Assembly: GCF_001679645.1 (NCBI RefSeq)
Contig: NZ_LRUN01000002.1
Span: 62,001 to 126,000 of the forward strand
DNA length: 64,000 nt
Direction: 5' to 3'
DNA from: Pseudomonas bananamidigenes
GTDB taxonomy: Bacteria; Pseudomonadota; Gammaproteobacteria; Pseudomonadales; Pseudomonadaceae
Made by a program: the position numbers and the translations under genes. Of this stretch, positions 53,529 through 62,012 are shown one piece after another. Numbering within the stretch: the first letter of the stretch is position 1; each line of letters opens with the position of its first letter. The notes below the pieces were generated by a model. That model was not told the DNA's origin, ran no database searches, and worked only from the letters and a program-made list of their open reading frames with translations.

Positions 53529-54005
53529 ATGAACGCCATCGATCTTCTGAAAGCTGACCATGAAAAAGTGAAAGGCATTCTGGGCCAATTGAGCGATTCC
53601 ACCGAACGGGCCACCAAAAAACGGGTAGAGCTTCTGGAAAAGCTCGAGATGGAAATCACCATCCATACCCGCCTGGAAGAGGAAATCCTCTACCCGGCCT
53701 TCAAGGCAGCGGGCAGCAAGGAACAGGATGTGATGTATTACGAGGCCAAGGAAGAACATCGCACCGTGGATTCACTCGTACTGCCCGACCTCAAGGAAAC
53801 CGATCCCGGCACCCCGGAATTCGCAGGCCGGGTGAAAGTCGTCAAGGAGCTGCTGGAACACCACATCGAGGAAGAGGAGAAAGAGATGTTTCCTCAAGCC
53901 AGGAAACTGCTCGGCAAAGCCCGACTCGATGAACTTGGCGAACAGATGGAAGCCATGAAAAGCGCCTGTAAAAAGGAATGGGTCGCCAGCCATATGGCGG
54001 CATGA
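53529..54005 (+). CDS. Hemerythrin-like domain protein
   Basis: The 158-residue four-helix protein carries the HHE iron ligands: His11 in LLKADHEKVKG, His and Glu in TIHTRLEEEILYP, His in EEHRTVDSL, and His/Glu in LLEHHIEEEEKEMFPQ. Such proteins bind a di-iron centre and are implicated in oxygen or nitric oxide handling and stress. It is divergent from the TPP-enzyme operon and followed by its own terminator. Confidence 0.9.
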   Translation: MNAIDLLKADHEKVKGILGQLSDSTERATKKRVELLEKLEMEITIHTRLEEEILYPAFKAAGSKEQDVMYYEAKEEHRTVDSLVLPDLKETDPGTPEFAGRVKVVKELLEHHIEEEEKEMFPQARKLLGKARLDELGEQMEAMKSACKKEWVASHMAA

Positions 54006-54014
54006 CCAGCCACA

Positions 54015-54042
54015 GGGCCTGATTGACGATCAGGCCCTTTTT
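54015..54042 (+). terminator. Rho-independent terminator after the hemerythrin gene
   Basis: A perfect 9-bp stem (GGGCCTGAT with ATCAGGCCC, TGACG loop) is followed by TTTTT, 9 nt past the stop. Confidence 0.93.
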
Positions 54043-54055
54043 CGGGAGAGCAGTC

Positions 54056-54589
54056 ATGACCCGAGATGATTCCGATTCGGTGCACGCCTTGTTGCTACCG
54101 CGCAATGGCTGGGTGCCGAACAATCCGCGTCTGCCCGTGTTGGTGTATTCCGGTGCCATTGCCATCCAGGGTGAAGATCCAGCGTCGGCATTCGAGAAAA
54201 CCTTTGCCGACAACGGCTGGCCGCCACAGTGGCGCTCCACTGTTTTTGACTATCACCATTACCATACCCAGGGCCATGAGGTGCTTGGCATTGCCTGCGG
54301 CGAGGCACGCTTGATGATCGGCGGCCCCGACGGGCAGATACTCATGGTCAGCGCGGGCGATGTCCTGTTGTTGCCGGCGGGCACCGGACATTGCAGCCTG
54401 AATGCCAGCGACGATTTTCTGGTGGTTGGCGCCTACCCGCCTGGCCAGCATGCGGACATTCGCCGCGAGTCGCCCAGCGAAGCTCAGTTGCAGCAAATCG
54501 AAACACTGCCATTCCCTGCCACCGACCCTGTTCAGGGCCGCTCTGGAGCGTTGACCGAGCATTGGACGAGTCAATCTTCGGCGGGGTGA
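54056..54589 (+). CDS. Cupin-domain protein
   Basis: From the ATG at 54056, with GGGAG upstream, the protein has 177 residues. The cupin motif 1 is YHHYHTQGHEVLGIACGEA, with metal-type His residues, and motif 2 is GDVLLLPAGTGHCSLN. Homologues of this form (DYHHYHTxxHE) are common in Proteobacteria without an assigned reaction. Its 3' end overlaps the bd oxidase subunit II gene by 19 nt on opposite strands. Confidence 0.83.
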   Translation: MTRDDSDSVHALLLPRNGWVPNNPRLPVLVYSGAIAIQGEDPASAFEKTFADNGWPPQWRSTVFDYHHYHTQGHEVLGIACGEARLMIGGPDGQILMVSAGDVLLLPAGTGHCSLNASDDFLVVGAYPPGQHADIRRESPSEAQLQQIETLPFPATDPVQGRSGALTEHWTSQSSAG

Positions 54590-55581
54590 ATCTTGCCGCT
54601 GAACACGCGAAAACCATAGGTGTTGTAAAACAGCGTCAGCGGGATCAGCACCGCGAACCCCGTCAGCATGAACACCTGACTGACCGGGCTCGACGCAGCA
54701 GCCTGCAAGGTCAATTGCGGCGGGATGATCAGCGGAAACAGGGCGACGAGCATCAAGGCGAATGCCAGGACGAAAATGCCCAGGGCAGCGAACAGCGGCA
54801 GATAGTCGCGTCGGGTTGCGAAGGCCGCCCGGAATCCGGCGAGCAACAGCGTCAGGGTCGCCATTGTCGGTAGCCATACCCGAGGATTTCCCAGGCGTTG
54901 CGCATACTGCGCGTGAAGGGTCGATGTCCAGACAACCAGAACGATCAGCAAGGCCACGGTCAGCATGGCCAAGCACTTTGCCTGCCGTCGCGCGCGGATC
55001 TGAAGTTCACCTTCGCATCTCCAATACAGCCACCCTGCGCCCAGCCATGTGTAGCCGATCACCAGCACCGCGCCGCAAAACAACGGGAACGGGGCCAGCC
55101 ATTCCCAACCGCCACCGCTGTATTGGCCGTTCTGTTCGGGCACACCTTGTACCAGCGTGCCCAGCACGATCCCCTGACAACCGCCAGCCACAACCGAGCC
55201 GAGCATCAATAAACCATCCACCCCGCGCTTGATGCGGTGATCGGGCGCATGATCGCGAAACTCCAGCGCCATCGCCCGGACAATCAACGCCAGAAACATC
55301 AGCATGAACGGCAGGTACAGCGCCGGCAGCAGAATGGCGTAAGCCTTGGGGAACATGGCGAGCAAGCCACCGCCGCCGAGCACCAGCCAGGTTTCGTTGG
55401 CGTCCCAGATCGGCAGGATGCTCACGACCATGGCCCGGCGGTGTTGACGGCTGCGAGTCACGCCCATCAAGGTGCCCGTGCCCAGATCCGTGCCGTCCAG
55501 CAGCACATAGTTCAGCACGGAGAACCCGACTGCTGCCGCGCAGAGAAGTGTCAGCCAGTCAGTACCCAACATGCGCTTCAA
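54571..55581 (-). CDS. cioB: Cytochrome bd-type quinol oxidase subunit II (CioB)
   Basis: The 336-residue membrane protein with eight to nine helices has the CydB/CioB features: VLLDGTDLGTGTL near the start, PIWDANETWLVLGGGGLLAMFP and the ALEFRDHA motif. With subunit I it forms a terminal oxidase that reduces O2 with quinol. It follows subunit I by 6 nt. There is no small CydX-like gene that I can see after it. Confidence 0.92.
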   Translation of the reverse strand: MKRMLGTDWLTLLCAAAVGFSVLNYVLLDGTDLGTGTLMGVTRSRQHRRAMVVSILPIWDANETWLVLGGGGLLAMFPKAYAILLPALYLPFMLMFLALIVRAMALEFRDHAPDHRIKRGVDGLLMLGSVVAGGCQGIVLGTLVQGVPEQNGQYSGGGWEWLAPFPLFCGAVLVIGYTWLGAGWLYWRCEGELQIRARRQAKCLAMLTVALLIVLVVWTSTLHAQYAQRLGNPRVWLPTMATLTLLLAGFRAAFATRRDYLPLFAALGIFVLAFALMLVALFPLIIPPQLTLQAAASSPVSQVFMLTGFAVLIPLTLFYNTYGFRVFSGKIHPAED

Positions 55582-55587
55582 GCCTCA

Positions 55588-56961
55588 TCATTTGCCGGTT
55601 TCCCGTGCGAGAGCAGGTTGCGGCCCTTCTTCGTGCTCGCGGGGCGGCTCACGCAACAGACGCAGCAGCACCCACAGGCCGATCCCGAATATCGCCAGGT
55701 AGAACAGCAAAATGGTCCACGTGGCGCTGACGACCTGCGCCCGAGACACGAACGAAAGACTGTCGGCCGTGCGCAACAGACCATAGACGGTGAACGGCTG
55801 ACGCCCCACTTCGGTAACCACCCAGCCGCAGAGCATCGCCAGCATTCCCGCCGGCGCCATCCACACACTGACTCGAAGCATCCAGCGCGCCACGTACAAG
55901 CGACCGCGCCAACGCAGTACCAGGCTGATGACGCCCTGCCCCAGCATCAACAGGCCCAGACCGACCATCGCCCGAAAGGCAAAAAACACGGCCGGCACTG
56001 GCGGGATGTCCTGCGCCGGAAATTCGTCGAGCGCCGGGATCGTGCTGCTCAAGTCGTGGCGCAAATACAAGGAGGCGATGCGTGGGATCGCCACCTCCCA
56101 ATGATTGCGCCGCTGGTCCATGTCAGGGATCGCGAACAGACGCAAGGGCTCGCCCGCGCCCTCGGGTGGACGCGTCCATGTGCCCTCGATGGCAGCGACC
56201 TTTTGCGGCTGATACTCGAGGCTGTGTTCGCCATGCAGATCACCGACCACGATCTGCACCGGGATCAGCACTGCAAGTGCCCAGAGCGCCATGGAATAGG
56301 TCAGCCGGGCCCTTGGATTCTGGGGCGCATGCAGCAACTGCCAGGCGCTGACACCGGCCAGCAGCGTGGCCGTACCCAGCAGCGTGGCCAGGGTCATGTG
56401 CGCGAACCGGTATGGAAAGGACGGATTGAAGATGATCGCCCACCAGTCCCGGGCGATGAACCGACCATCGGCGGCTATCGAATAACCGGCGGGGGTCTGC
56501 ATCCACGAATTGGCTGACAGAATCCAGAACGCACTGATCAGCGAGCCCGCCGCAACGGCGCAGGTGGCGAAGAAATGAAGACGCGGGCCAACTTTTTTCA
56601 AACCGAACAGCATGATTCCCAGAAAACCGGCCTCGAGGAAAAAAGCCGCCAGCACCTCGTAGAACATCAAGGGGCCAAGGATATCGCCCGCCTGCGTCGA
56701 CAAGCGCGACCAGTTGAGCCCGAACTGGTACTCCAGAATCAGCCCCGACGCCGTGCCCACCGCCATATTGAGCGCGAAGATTTTCAGCCAGTAGCGGTAG
56801 ACATCCAGATAGACCGCCTTGCCGCTGCGTAACCACAGGGCCTCGAGCACCATCAGGAAATTCGCCAGACCAATGGTCAGCGCTGCGAGGACGATATGGA
56901 AACTGATGGTGAGCGCAAACTGCGCCCGCGCGGCCATCAGAGCGCAATCAAGGGTTTCCAT
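55588..56961 (-). CDS. cioA: Cytochrome bd-type quinol oxidase subunit I (CioA)
   Basis: The 457-residue subunit carries the haems. A haem-ligand His is in FALTISFHIVLA, the conserved GRQPFTVYGLLRTADS follows the Met ligand region, and DLHGEHSLEYQPQKVAAIEG is the quinol-binding loop entry. The short Q-loop marks the cyanide-insensitive (Cio) group typical of pseudomonads. It is the first gene of a two-gene operon in a neighbourhood of stress genes. Confidence 0.92.
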   Translation of the reverse strand: METLDCALMAARAQFALTISFHIVLAALTIGLANFLMVLEALWLRSGKAVYLDVYRYWLKIFALNMAVGTASGLILEYQFGLNWSRLSTQAGDILGPLMFYEVLAAFFLEAGFLGIMLFGLKKVGPRLHFFATCAVAAGSLISAFWILSANSWMQTPAGYSIAADGRFIARDWWAIIFNPSFPYRFAHMTLATLLGTATLLAGVSAWQLLHAPQNPRARLTYSMALWALAVLIPVQIVVGDLHGEHSLEYQPQKVAAIEGTWTRPPEGAGEPLRLFAIPDMDQRRNHWEVAIPRIASLYLRHDLSSTIPALDEFPAQDIPPVPAVFFAFRAMVGLGLLMLGQGVISLVLRWRGRLYVARWMLRVSVWMAPAGMLAMLCGWVVTEVGRQPFTVYGLLRTADSLSFVSRAQVVSATWTILLFYLAIFGIGLWVLLRLLREPPREHEEGPQPALARETGK

Positions 56962-57011
56962 GGTGCGGGCCGGGGGTGCGGGCGCAAGTGTGAATGACGG
57001 GTTTCACGTTC

Positions 57012-57488
57012 TCATCCCCCCGGATTGGCCAGTTGTATGTAAACGGACCATCCTGTCAGCAACACCCAGAATGCTGCGAAGATCCAGGGCGTGCGCACCG
57101 AAAACAGCAGCGCCTTGCGATAACCCTTGTGGCTGGACTCGCGCTCGCTGAACAGTGGCGACTCGTCATAGGCCAGTCCCATCACAGGCTCGCTGCGCAG
57201 CAGCTCGCTCTGCTTGTAATACCAATGGTCGATGATGTCGTACGCCGCGCGGATACCCGGCCAGGCATTCAGCGAAGTGAGTATGCCCAGCAGCGCCAGC
57301 AACGGTGGCACCACCAGCGTGAACAGTTTTCCCCATTCAGGGTTGACGTTGGCCATGCACGAGCCGAACGCAATGACCAGAAAGGATTGCGCAGTCAAAT
57401 ACGCATTGGTCCGGTTGGAGAGAATGCTGGTTTCGTACTGGATTTCACGCCGGTAAAAGTCCAGCCGCTGTTTGGGTGAACCAAACAT
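57012..57488 (-). CDS. Membrane protein of unknown function, 158 residues
   Basis: The ATG at 57488, with AGGGA at good distance, gives 158 residues. An N-terminal amphipathic part (FGSPKQRLDFYRREIQYE) is followed by three hydrophobic segments, near residues 30-48, 55-75 and 135-153, with a soluble stretch between the second and third. The longer reading from 57548 has no ribosome site. No family is recognised. It sits between the bd oxidase and the small PLDc_N protein genes, on the same strand as both. Confidence 0.72.
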   Translation of the reverse strand: MFGSPKQRLDFYRREIQYETSILSNRTNAYLTAQSFLVIAFGSCMANVNPEWGKLFTLVVPPLLALLGILTSLNAWPGIRAAYDIIDHWYYKQSELLRSEPVMGLAYDESPLFSERESSHKGYRKALLFSVRTPWIFAAFWVLLTGWSVYIQLANPGG

Positions 57489-57565
57489 CGTTGCGTCCCT
57501 TGCAGACAGTTCGGTGTCGCTCACCTGGGAAGTCAGAATTCTAGGCAAAACAGTCGTCCCGGTGA

Positions 57566-57793
57566 TTAGCCTTTGCTGTGTTCAGGGGATGTCGGTCCCT
57601 CTTTGATCCCTCGCGGACCGGCGATCCCCCAGACGATCAGTCCCAGCACGGGAAAGACGATCAGGCCGATGGCCCAAGCGGCTTTGATCCCCACCGTTTT
57701 GTCGCTGCGAAACACACTGATGATGGCCCACAGGTCGATCAACAGAATGATCACCGCCATGGCGATCATGAAGTAGCTGGTTGCTTGTGCCAT
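57566..57793 (-). CDS. Small membrane protein with PLDc_N domain
   Basis: The 75-residue protein has two helices and the phospholipase-D N-terminal (PLDc_N) pattern: LWAIISVFRSDKTVGIKAAW, then PVLGLIVWGIAGPRG. Only this membrane domain is present, with no catalytic HKD part, as in many small stand-alone homologues. The start follows GGAGGA. Function unknown. Confidence 0.8.
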   Translation of the reverse strand: MAQATSYFMIAMAVIILLIDLWAIISVFRSDKTVGIKAAWAIGLIVFPVLGLIVWGIAGPRGIKEGPTSPEHSKG

Positions 57794-58134
57794 TGGGCAA
57801 TCCTCCGGAGTCGGTAAGGATTAGGCGCCCGCCAATCCCGGGTGTTCAAAACAATTGCGGTCAACGGTCGAGACGGGAGCGTCATCCCTGCGCGACAGAC
57901 AGGCGCTGTGACCTTCAGCTGACTGCTAAATTACTACCTGTCATAAACAACACTTCACCTGACAAAAAAGACAATTTCATCTACACCACCACCTTTATGA
58001 AGGCGCTTGATCGTCAGTAAGTGCTTGTTAACTCTGCCACCGGGCAGTAAACACCTCTTCAATCAAAATTAGTGATTTAACCAGATAGTTACCTAACGAT
58101 ATAATGCCCGCCTCATTTCAACGGGACATTCAAC
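57794..58134. other. 341-nt spacer upstream of gcd
   Basis: No gene is supported. The gcd promoter candidate lies at its right end and a dyad CTGCC-ACCG-GGCAG with outer TGTT/AACA arms near 58026-58052 may be an operator. Confidence 0.45.
58076..58105 (+). promoter_or_regulatory. Candidate sigma70 promoter of gcd
   Basis: TTTAAC (58076-58081), 18 nt, then a perfect TATAAT (58100-58105), 29 nt upstream of the GTG start. Confidence 0.6.
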
Positions 58135-60540
58135 GTGAAGCAGAGTCAACGCCTCTCGGGCATATCAACATTCATTCTGGTCGGGCTCGGGGTGATCATC
58201 GCCCTGCTCGGCCTGGCACTGGCCGCTGGCGGTGTGAAATTGGTCAGCCTGGGAGGCTCCTGGTACTTCCTGGTCGGTGGACTGGTCATGGCCGTTTCCG
58301 GTCTGTTCATCGCTCGGCGCAAGCCTGCCGGTGCCTGGTTGTTCGCGGCGTTTCTGCTGGGCACCGCGATCTGGGCCGTGTGCGATGCCGGTTTTGAGTT
58401 CTGGCCGGTGTTCTCGCGCCTGTTCATGTTCAGCGCGGTGGGCCTGGTCGTTGCGCTGGTCTATCCGATGCTCAAACGCGCCAACGGCGGCGTTGCCGGG
58501 CGCGGCGCTTATGGGGTTGCCGCTGTGCTGGCAGTCGGGCTGGCTGTGGCAGCCGGCAACATGTTCGTTGCGCACCCGACGGTCCCCCCTACCGGCACCG
58601 GCCCGGGCCTCACCCCGGTCGAGCCGGAAAAGGCGCAGAAAGACTGGGCGCATTACGGCAATACCGAAGGCGGCAGCCGCTTCGCCGCGCTGGACCAGAT
58701 CAACCGCAGTAACGTCGACAAGTTGAAAGTCGCCTGGACCTACCACACCGGCGACATCGCCGAAAGTGACGGCAACGGCGCCGAAGACCAGCTGACCCCG
58801 CTGCAGATCGGCAACAAGGTGTTCATCTGCACCCCGCACAACAACCTGATTGCGCTGGATGCCGACACCGGCAAGGAACTCTGGAAAAACGCGATCAACG
58901 CCAAATCCAAAGTCTGGCAGCGTTGCCGTGGCATGGCCTATTTCGACGCCAGCGCTGCAGTCGCCAGACCGGCCGGCTCGCCGGTAACCGAGACGCCAGT
59001 CGCGCCGGCCGCCAACTGCACGCGCCGTCTGCTGACCAACACCATCGACGCCCGCCTGATCGCGGTCGATGCCGACACCGGCGAGTTCTGCCAGGGCTTC
59101 GGCAACAACGGCCAGGTCGATCTGAAGGCCGGTCTGGGTGACGTTCCGGACAGCTACTATCAACTGTCTTCCGCGCCGCTGATGGCCGGCACCACCGTGG
59201 TGGTGGGCGGTCGCGTGGCCGACAACGTGCAGACCGACATGCCGGGCGGCGTGATCCGTGGTTTCGACGTGATGACCGGTGCAATGCGCTGGGCCTTCGA
59301 CCCGGGCAACCCGCAGGATAAAAAGGCGCCGGCCGACGGCAAAACCTATGTGCGCAGCACGCCGAACAGTTGGGCGCCAATGTCCTACGACCCGGCCACC
59401 CACACGGTCTTCCTGCCGATGGGCAGTTCGTCCACCGACATCTATGGCGTAGAACGCAGCAAGCTCGATCACACCTATGGCGCATCGATCCTTGCGCTGG
59501 ACGCCGACAGCGGCGAAGAAAAGTGGGTCTACCAGACCGTGCATAACGATCTCTGGGACTTCGACCTGCCGATGCAGCCGAGCCTGATCGACTTCACCAA
59601 GGACGGTAAAACCATTCCGGCACTGGTGATCGGCACCAAGGCCGGGCAGATTTACGTGCTCGATCGCGCCACCGGCAAGCCACTGACCGAAGTCAAAGAA
59701 GTACCGGTCAAGGCGTCGAACATTCCGAACGAACCCTACTCGCCAACCCAGCCGAAATCCGTGGGCATGCCGCAGATCGGTGCGCAGCACCTGACCGAAT
59801 CGGACATGTGGGGCGCCACGCCGTACGACCAGTTGCTGTGCCGGATCGATTTCAAGTCGATGCGCTACGACGGTCTGTACACCGCGCCGGGCACCGACAA
59901 GTCCCTGAGCTTCCCGGGTTCGCTGGGCGGCATGAACTGGGGCAGCATTTCCACTGATCCGGTACACGGTTTCATCTTCGTCAACGACATGCGTCTGGGC
60001 CTGTGGATTCAGATGATTCCGTCGCAGAACAAAGGTGAAGCAACCTCCGGTGGCGAAGCGCTGAACACCGGCATGGGTGCCGTTCCGCTGAAAGGCACGC
60101 CGTACGCAGTCAACAAGAACCGCTTCCTGTCGGTGGCCGGCATTCCGTGCCAGGCGCCGCCGTTCGGCACCCTCACCGCCATCGACATGAACACCCGCAA
60201 AGTCGCCTGGCAGGTGCCGGTCGGCACCGTTGAAGACACAGGTCCTTTGGGCATCCGCATGCACTTGCCGATCAAGATCGGTCTGCCGACCCTGGGCGGC
60301 ACGCTGTCGACTCAAGGTGGCTTGATCTTCATCGCCGGTACCCAGGACTTCTACCTGCGCGCCTACAACAGCGGCAACGGTGAAGAAATCTGGAAAGCTC
60401 GTCTGCCCGTCGGCAGCCAGGGCGGCCCGATGACCTATGTGTCGCCGAAAACCGGCAAGCAGTACGTGGTCATCACCGCCGGTGGTGCCCGTCAGTCGAC
60501 CGATCGGGGCGACTACGTCTTGGCTTACGCCCTGCCGTAA
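58135..60540 (+). CDS. gcd: Membrane-bound PQQ-dependent glucose dehydrogenase
   Basis: The 801-residue quinoprotein oxidises glucose to gluconolactone in the periplasm and passes electrons to ubiquinone. The first 150 residues hold five membrane helices. The PQQ beta-propeller follows, with repeated tryptophan-docking motifs (DADTGKELWK, DADSGEEKWVYQ, NGEEIWKARLP) and the HNDLWDFDLPMQPSLIDF block. Translation starts at GTG 58135; no ATG is better placed. It precedes oprB, and the two make up the direct oxidative glucose route of pseudomonads. Confidence 0.95.
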   Translation: MKQSQRLSGISTFILVGLGVIIALLGLALAAGGVKLVSLGGSWYFLVGGLVMAVSGLFIARRKPAGAWLFAAFLLGTAIWAVCDAGFEFWPVFSRLFMFSAVGLVVALVYPMLKRANGGVAGRGAYGVAAVLAVGLAVAAGNMFVAHPTVPPTGTGPGLTPVEPEKAQKDWAHYGNTEGGSRFAALDQINRSNVDKLKVAWTYHTGDIAESDGNGAEDQLTPLQIGNKVFICTPHNNLIALDADTGKELWKNAINAKSKVWQRCRGMAYFDASAAVARPAGSPVTETPVAPAANCTRRLLTNTIDARLIAVDADTGEFCQGFGNNGQVDLKAGLGDVPDSYYQLSSAPLMAGTTVVVGGRVADNVQTDMPGGVIRGFDVMTGAMRWAFDPGNPQDKKAPADGKTYVRSTPNSWAPMSYDPATHTVFLPMGSSSTDIYGVERSKLDHTYGASILALDADSGEEKWVYQTVHNDLWDFDLPMQPSLIDFTKDGKTIPALVIGTKAGQIYVLDRATGKPLTEVKEVPVKASNIPNEPYSPTQPKSVGMPQIGAQHLTESDMWGATPYDQLLCRIDFKSMRYDGLYTAPGTDKSLSFPGSLGGMNWGSISTDPVHGFIFVNDMRLGLWIQMIPSQNKGEATSGGEALNTGMGAVPLKGTPYAVNKNRFLSVAGIPCQAPPFGTLTAIDMNTRKVAWQVPVGTVEDTGPLGIRMHLPIKIGLPTLGGTLSTQGGLIFIAGTQDFYLRAYNSGNGEEIWKARLPVGSQGGPMTYVSPKTGKQYVVITAGGARQSTDRGDYVLAYALP

Positions 60541-60568
60541 ACCGCTGCGCCCTCTTTCATTTCACTGC

Positions 60569-60592
60569 GCGCGGCACCTTCGGGTGTCGCGC
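60569..60592 (+). terminator. UUCG-capped stem-loop between gcd and oprB
   Basis: A 10-bp stem (GCGCGGCACC with GGTGTCGCGC, one G-T pair) is capped by a TTCG tetraloop, the most stable type. No clear T run follows, so it may be a partial terminator or an RNA-stability element that sets different gcd and oprB levels. Confidence 0.6.
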
Positions 60593-60623
60593 CGTTTCAT
60601 GTCTATCGTTCTGGATTTCAGCA

Positions 60624-61910
60624 ATGTCATTCGTGGTTCGCTTTTCCTGCACCGGAGTACTGCTCGCCCTTGCCGGCAGCACCGCCCTGCCCGCTTACGC
60701 CGACGCCGATTCAAACCTGTTCACCCGTAACACCCTGACCGGCGACTGGGGCGGCCTGCGCCACCAGCTCGACGAAGACGGCGTCAAATTCACCGGCGAC
60801 TACACCGGTGAAACCGCCTACAACGCCGACGGCGGCCTGCACCGTTCGGCCCGTTACTCGCAGAACATCAAGCTCGGCGCGCAATTCGACCTGAGCAAAA
60901 TCTATGGCGCGGACAACGCCGGCAAGGTCCAGCTGACCATCAACGACCGGCGCGGCAACAGCGCCTCGCAAGATCTGGTCGGCAACCGTCTGCCGATCCA
61001 GGAAAACTACGGCGGCCTCTACACGCGCCTGACCGAACTGAGTTACGAGCGCACGCTCTTCACCCCGGCACTGAACGTCAAACTCGGCTACATGGCCATG
61101 GGCAACGACCTCGGCGGTCTCGACAGCGGCATTCTGTGCAACTTCATGAACGCCGGTTTCTGCGGACACCCGCTGAACATGTCCGGTGGCAGCGGCTGGA
61201 CCAACTACCCCAACGCCCATTTGGGTGTACGGGTGAAATACGACCTGACGCCGCAATGGCAATTGCGCGTGGCCGCGTTCAACGTCGATCCTGAAAGCAA
61301 CGGCAACTCCAGCCGTGCCTGGCACCTGGGTCCGAAACACACCACCGGCACCGTGGTGCCGGTCGAACTGGTCTACAAACACGCAGGCACCCTGCCCGGC
61401 GAATACAAGCTCGGTTACTACTACGACAGCTCGGATGTGAAACGCATCGGCAGCAACGAGGACGTTTCCGGTCGCGGCGGCCATTACCTGCTGATCGATC
61501 AGGCCGTGTGGAGCTCGCCAACGTCCGAGGGCCGCAGCCTGCACGCCTTCGGTCAGTATTCGGCAGCCAGCGAAGCGGCATCGCCGTTCACCAAGTGGTA
61601 TGGCGCCGGGGTGGTCCTGTACAAACCGTTCGAAGGCCGCCCGCGTGACACCGTCGCCCTGGGTTACGGTCGCGCCGTGCAGAACCCGCGCAGCCGCGAC
61701 GTGCAGCAAGACGCGGCGCTGGCCAACGGCACGCCGCTTTCCAGCCTCGATGGCGCCGAGCAACTGATCGAACTGGGTTACGGCTACCAGGCCACTCCTT
61801 GGCTGACCTTGCGTCCGAACCTGCAGTACATCGTCGAGCCTGGCGCGTTTTCCGGGCAGGACATCGACAATGCGCTGGTGGTGGGTCTGCAGGTGAAAGC
61901 CGCGCTGTAA
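60624..61910 (+). CDS. oprB: Carbohydrate-selective porin OprB
   Basis: The 428-residue outer-membrane porin has a signal peptide ending ALPAYA and the OprB entry LTGDWGGLRHQLDEDGVKFTGDYTGE. It has a beta-barrel with repeated aromatic strands and an end LVVGLQVKAAL. It brings glucose and similar sugars into the periplasm, where Gcd acts. It follows gcd after 83 nt that include a stable hairpin. The ribosome site is weak. Confidence 0.93.
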   Translation: MSFVVRFSCTGVLLALAGSTALPAYADADSNLFTRNTLTGDWGGLRHQLDEDGVKFTGDYTGETAYNADGGLHRSARYSQNIKLGAQFDLSKIYGADNAGKVQLTINDRRGNSASQDLVGNRLPIQENYGGLYTRLTELSYERTLFTPALNVKLGYMAMGNDLGGLDSGILCNFMNAGFCGHPLNMSGGSGWTNYPNAHLGVRVKYDLTPQWQLRVAAFNVDPESNGNSSRAWHLGPKHTTGTVVPVELVYKHAGTLPGEYKLGYYYDSSDVKRIGSNEDVSGRGGHYLLIDQAVWSSPTSEGRSLHAFGQYSAASEAASPFTKWYGAGVVLYKPFEGRPRDTVALGYGRAVQNPRSRDVQQDAALANGTPLSSLDGAEQLIELGYGYQATPWLTLRPNLQYIVEPGAFSGQDIDNALVVGLQVKAAL

Positions 61911-62012
61911 ACCGCCTTTTACGGGTGGCGACGAAGCGTTGCGCAGAAGATCTGAACGTCTTGTGCCCGCCGATGTTCTAGATTGAGTAGACACCGGATC
62001 AGGGACGAGCAA

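Noticed and set aside
58165..60315. A 716-codon open frame on the minus strand
   Set aside because: It is antisense to gcd with a shadow-type composition; gcd itself is unmistakable.
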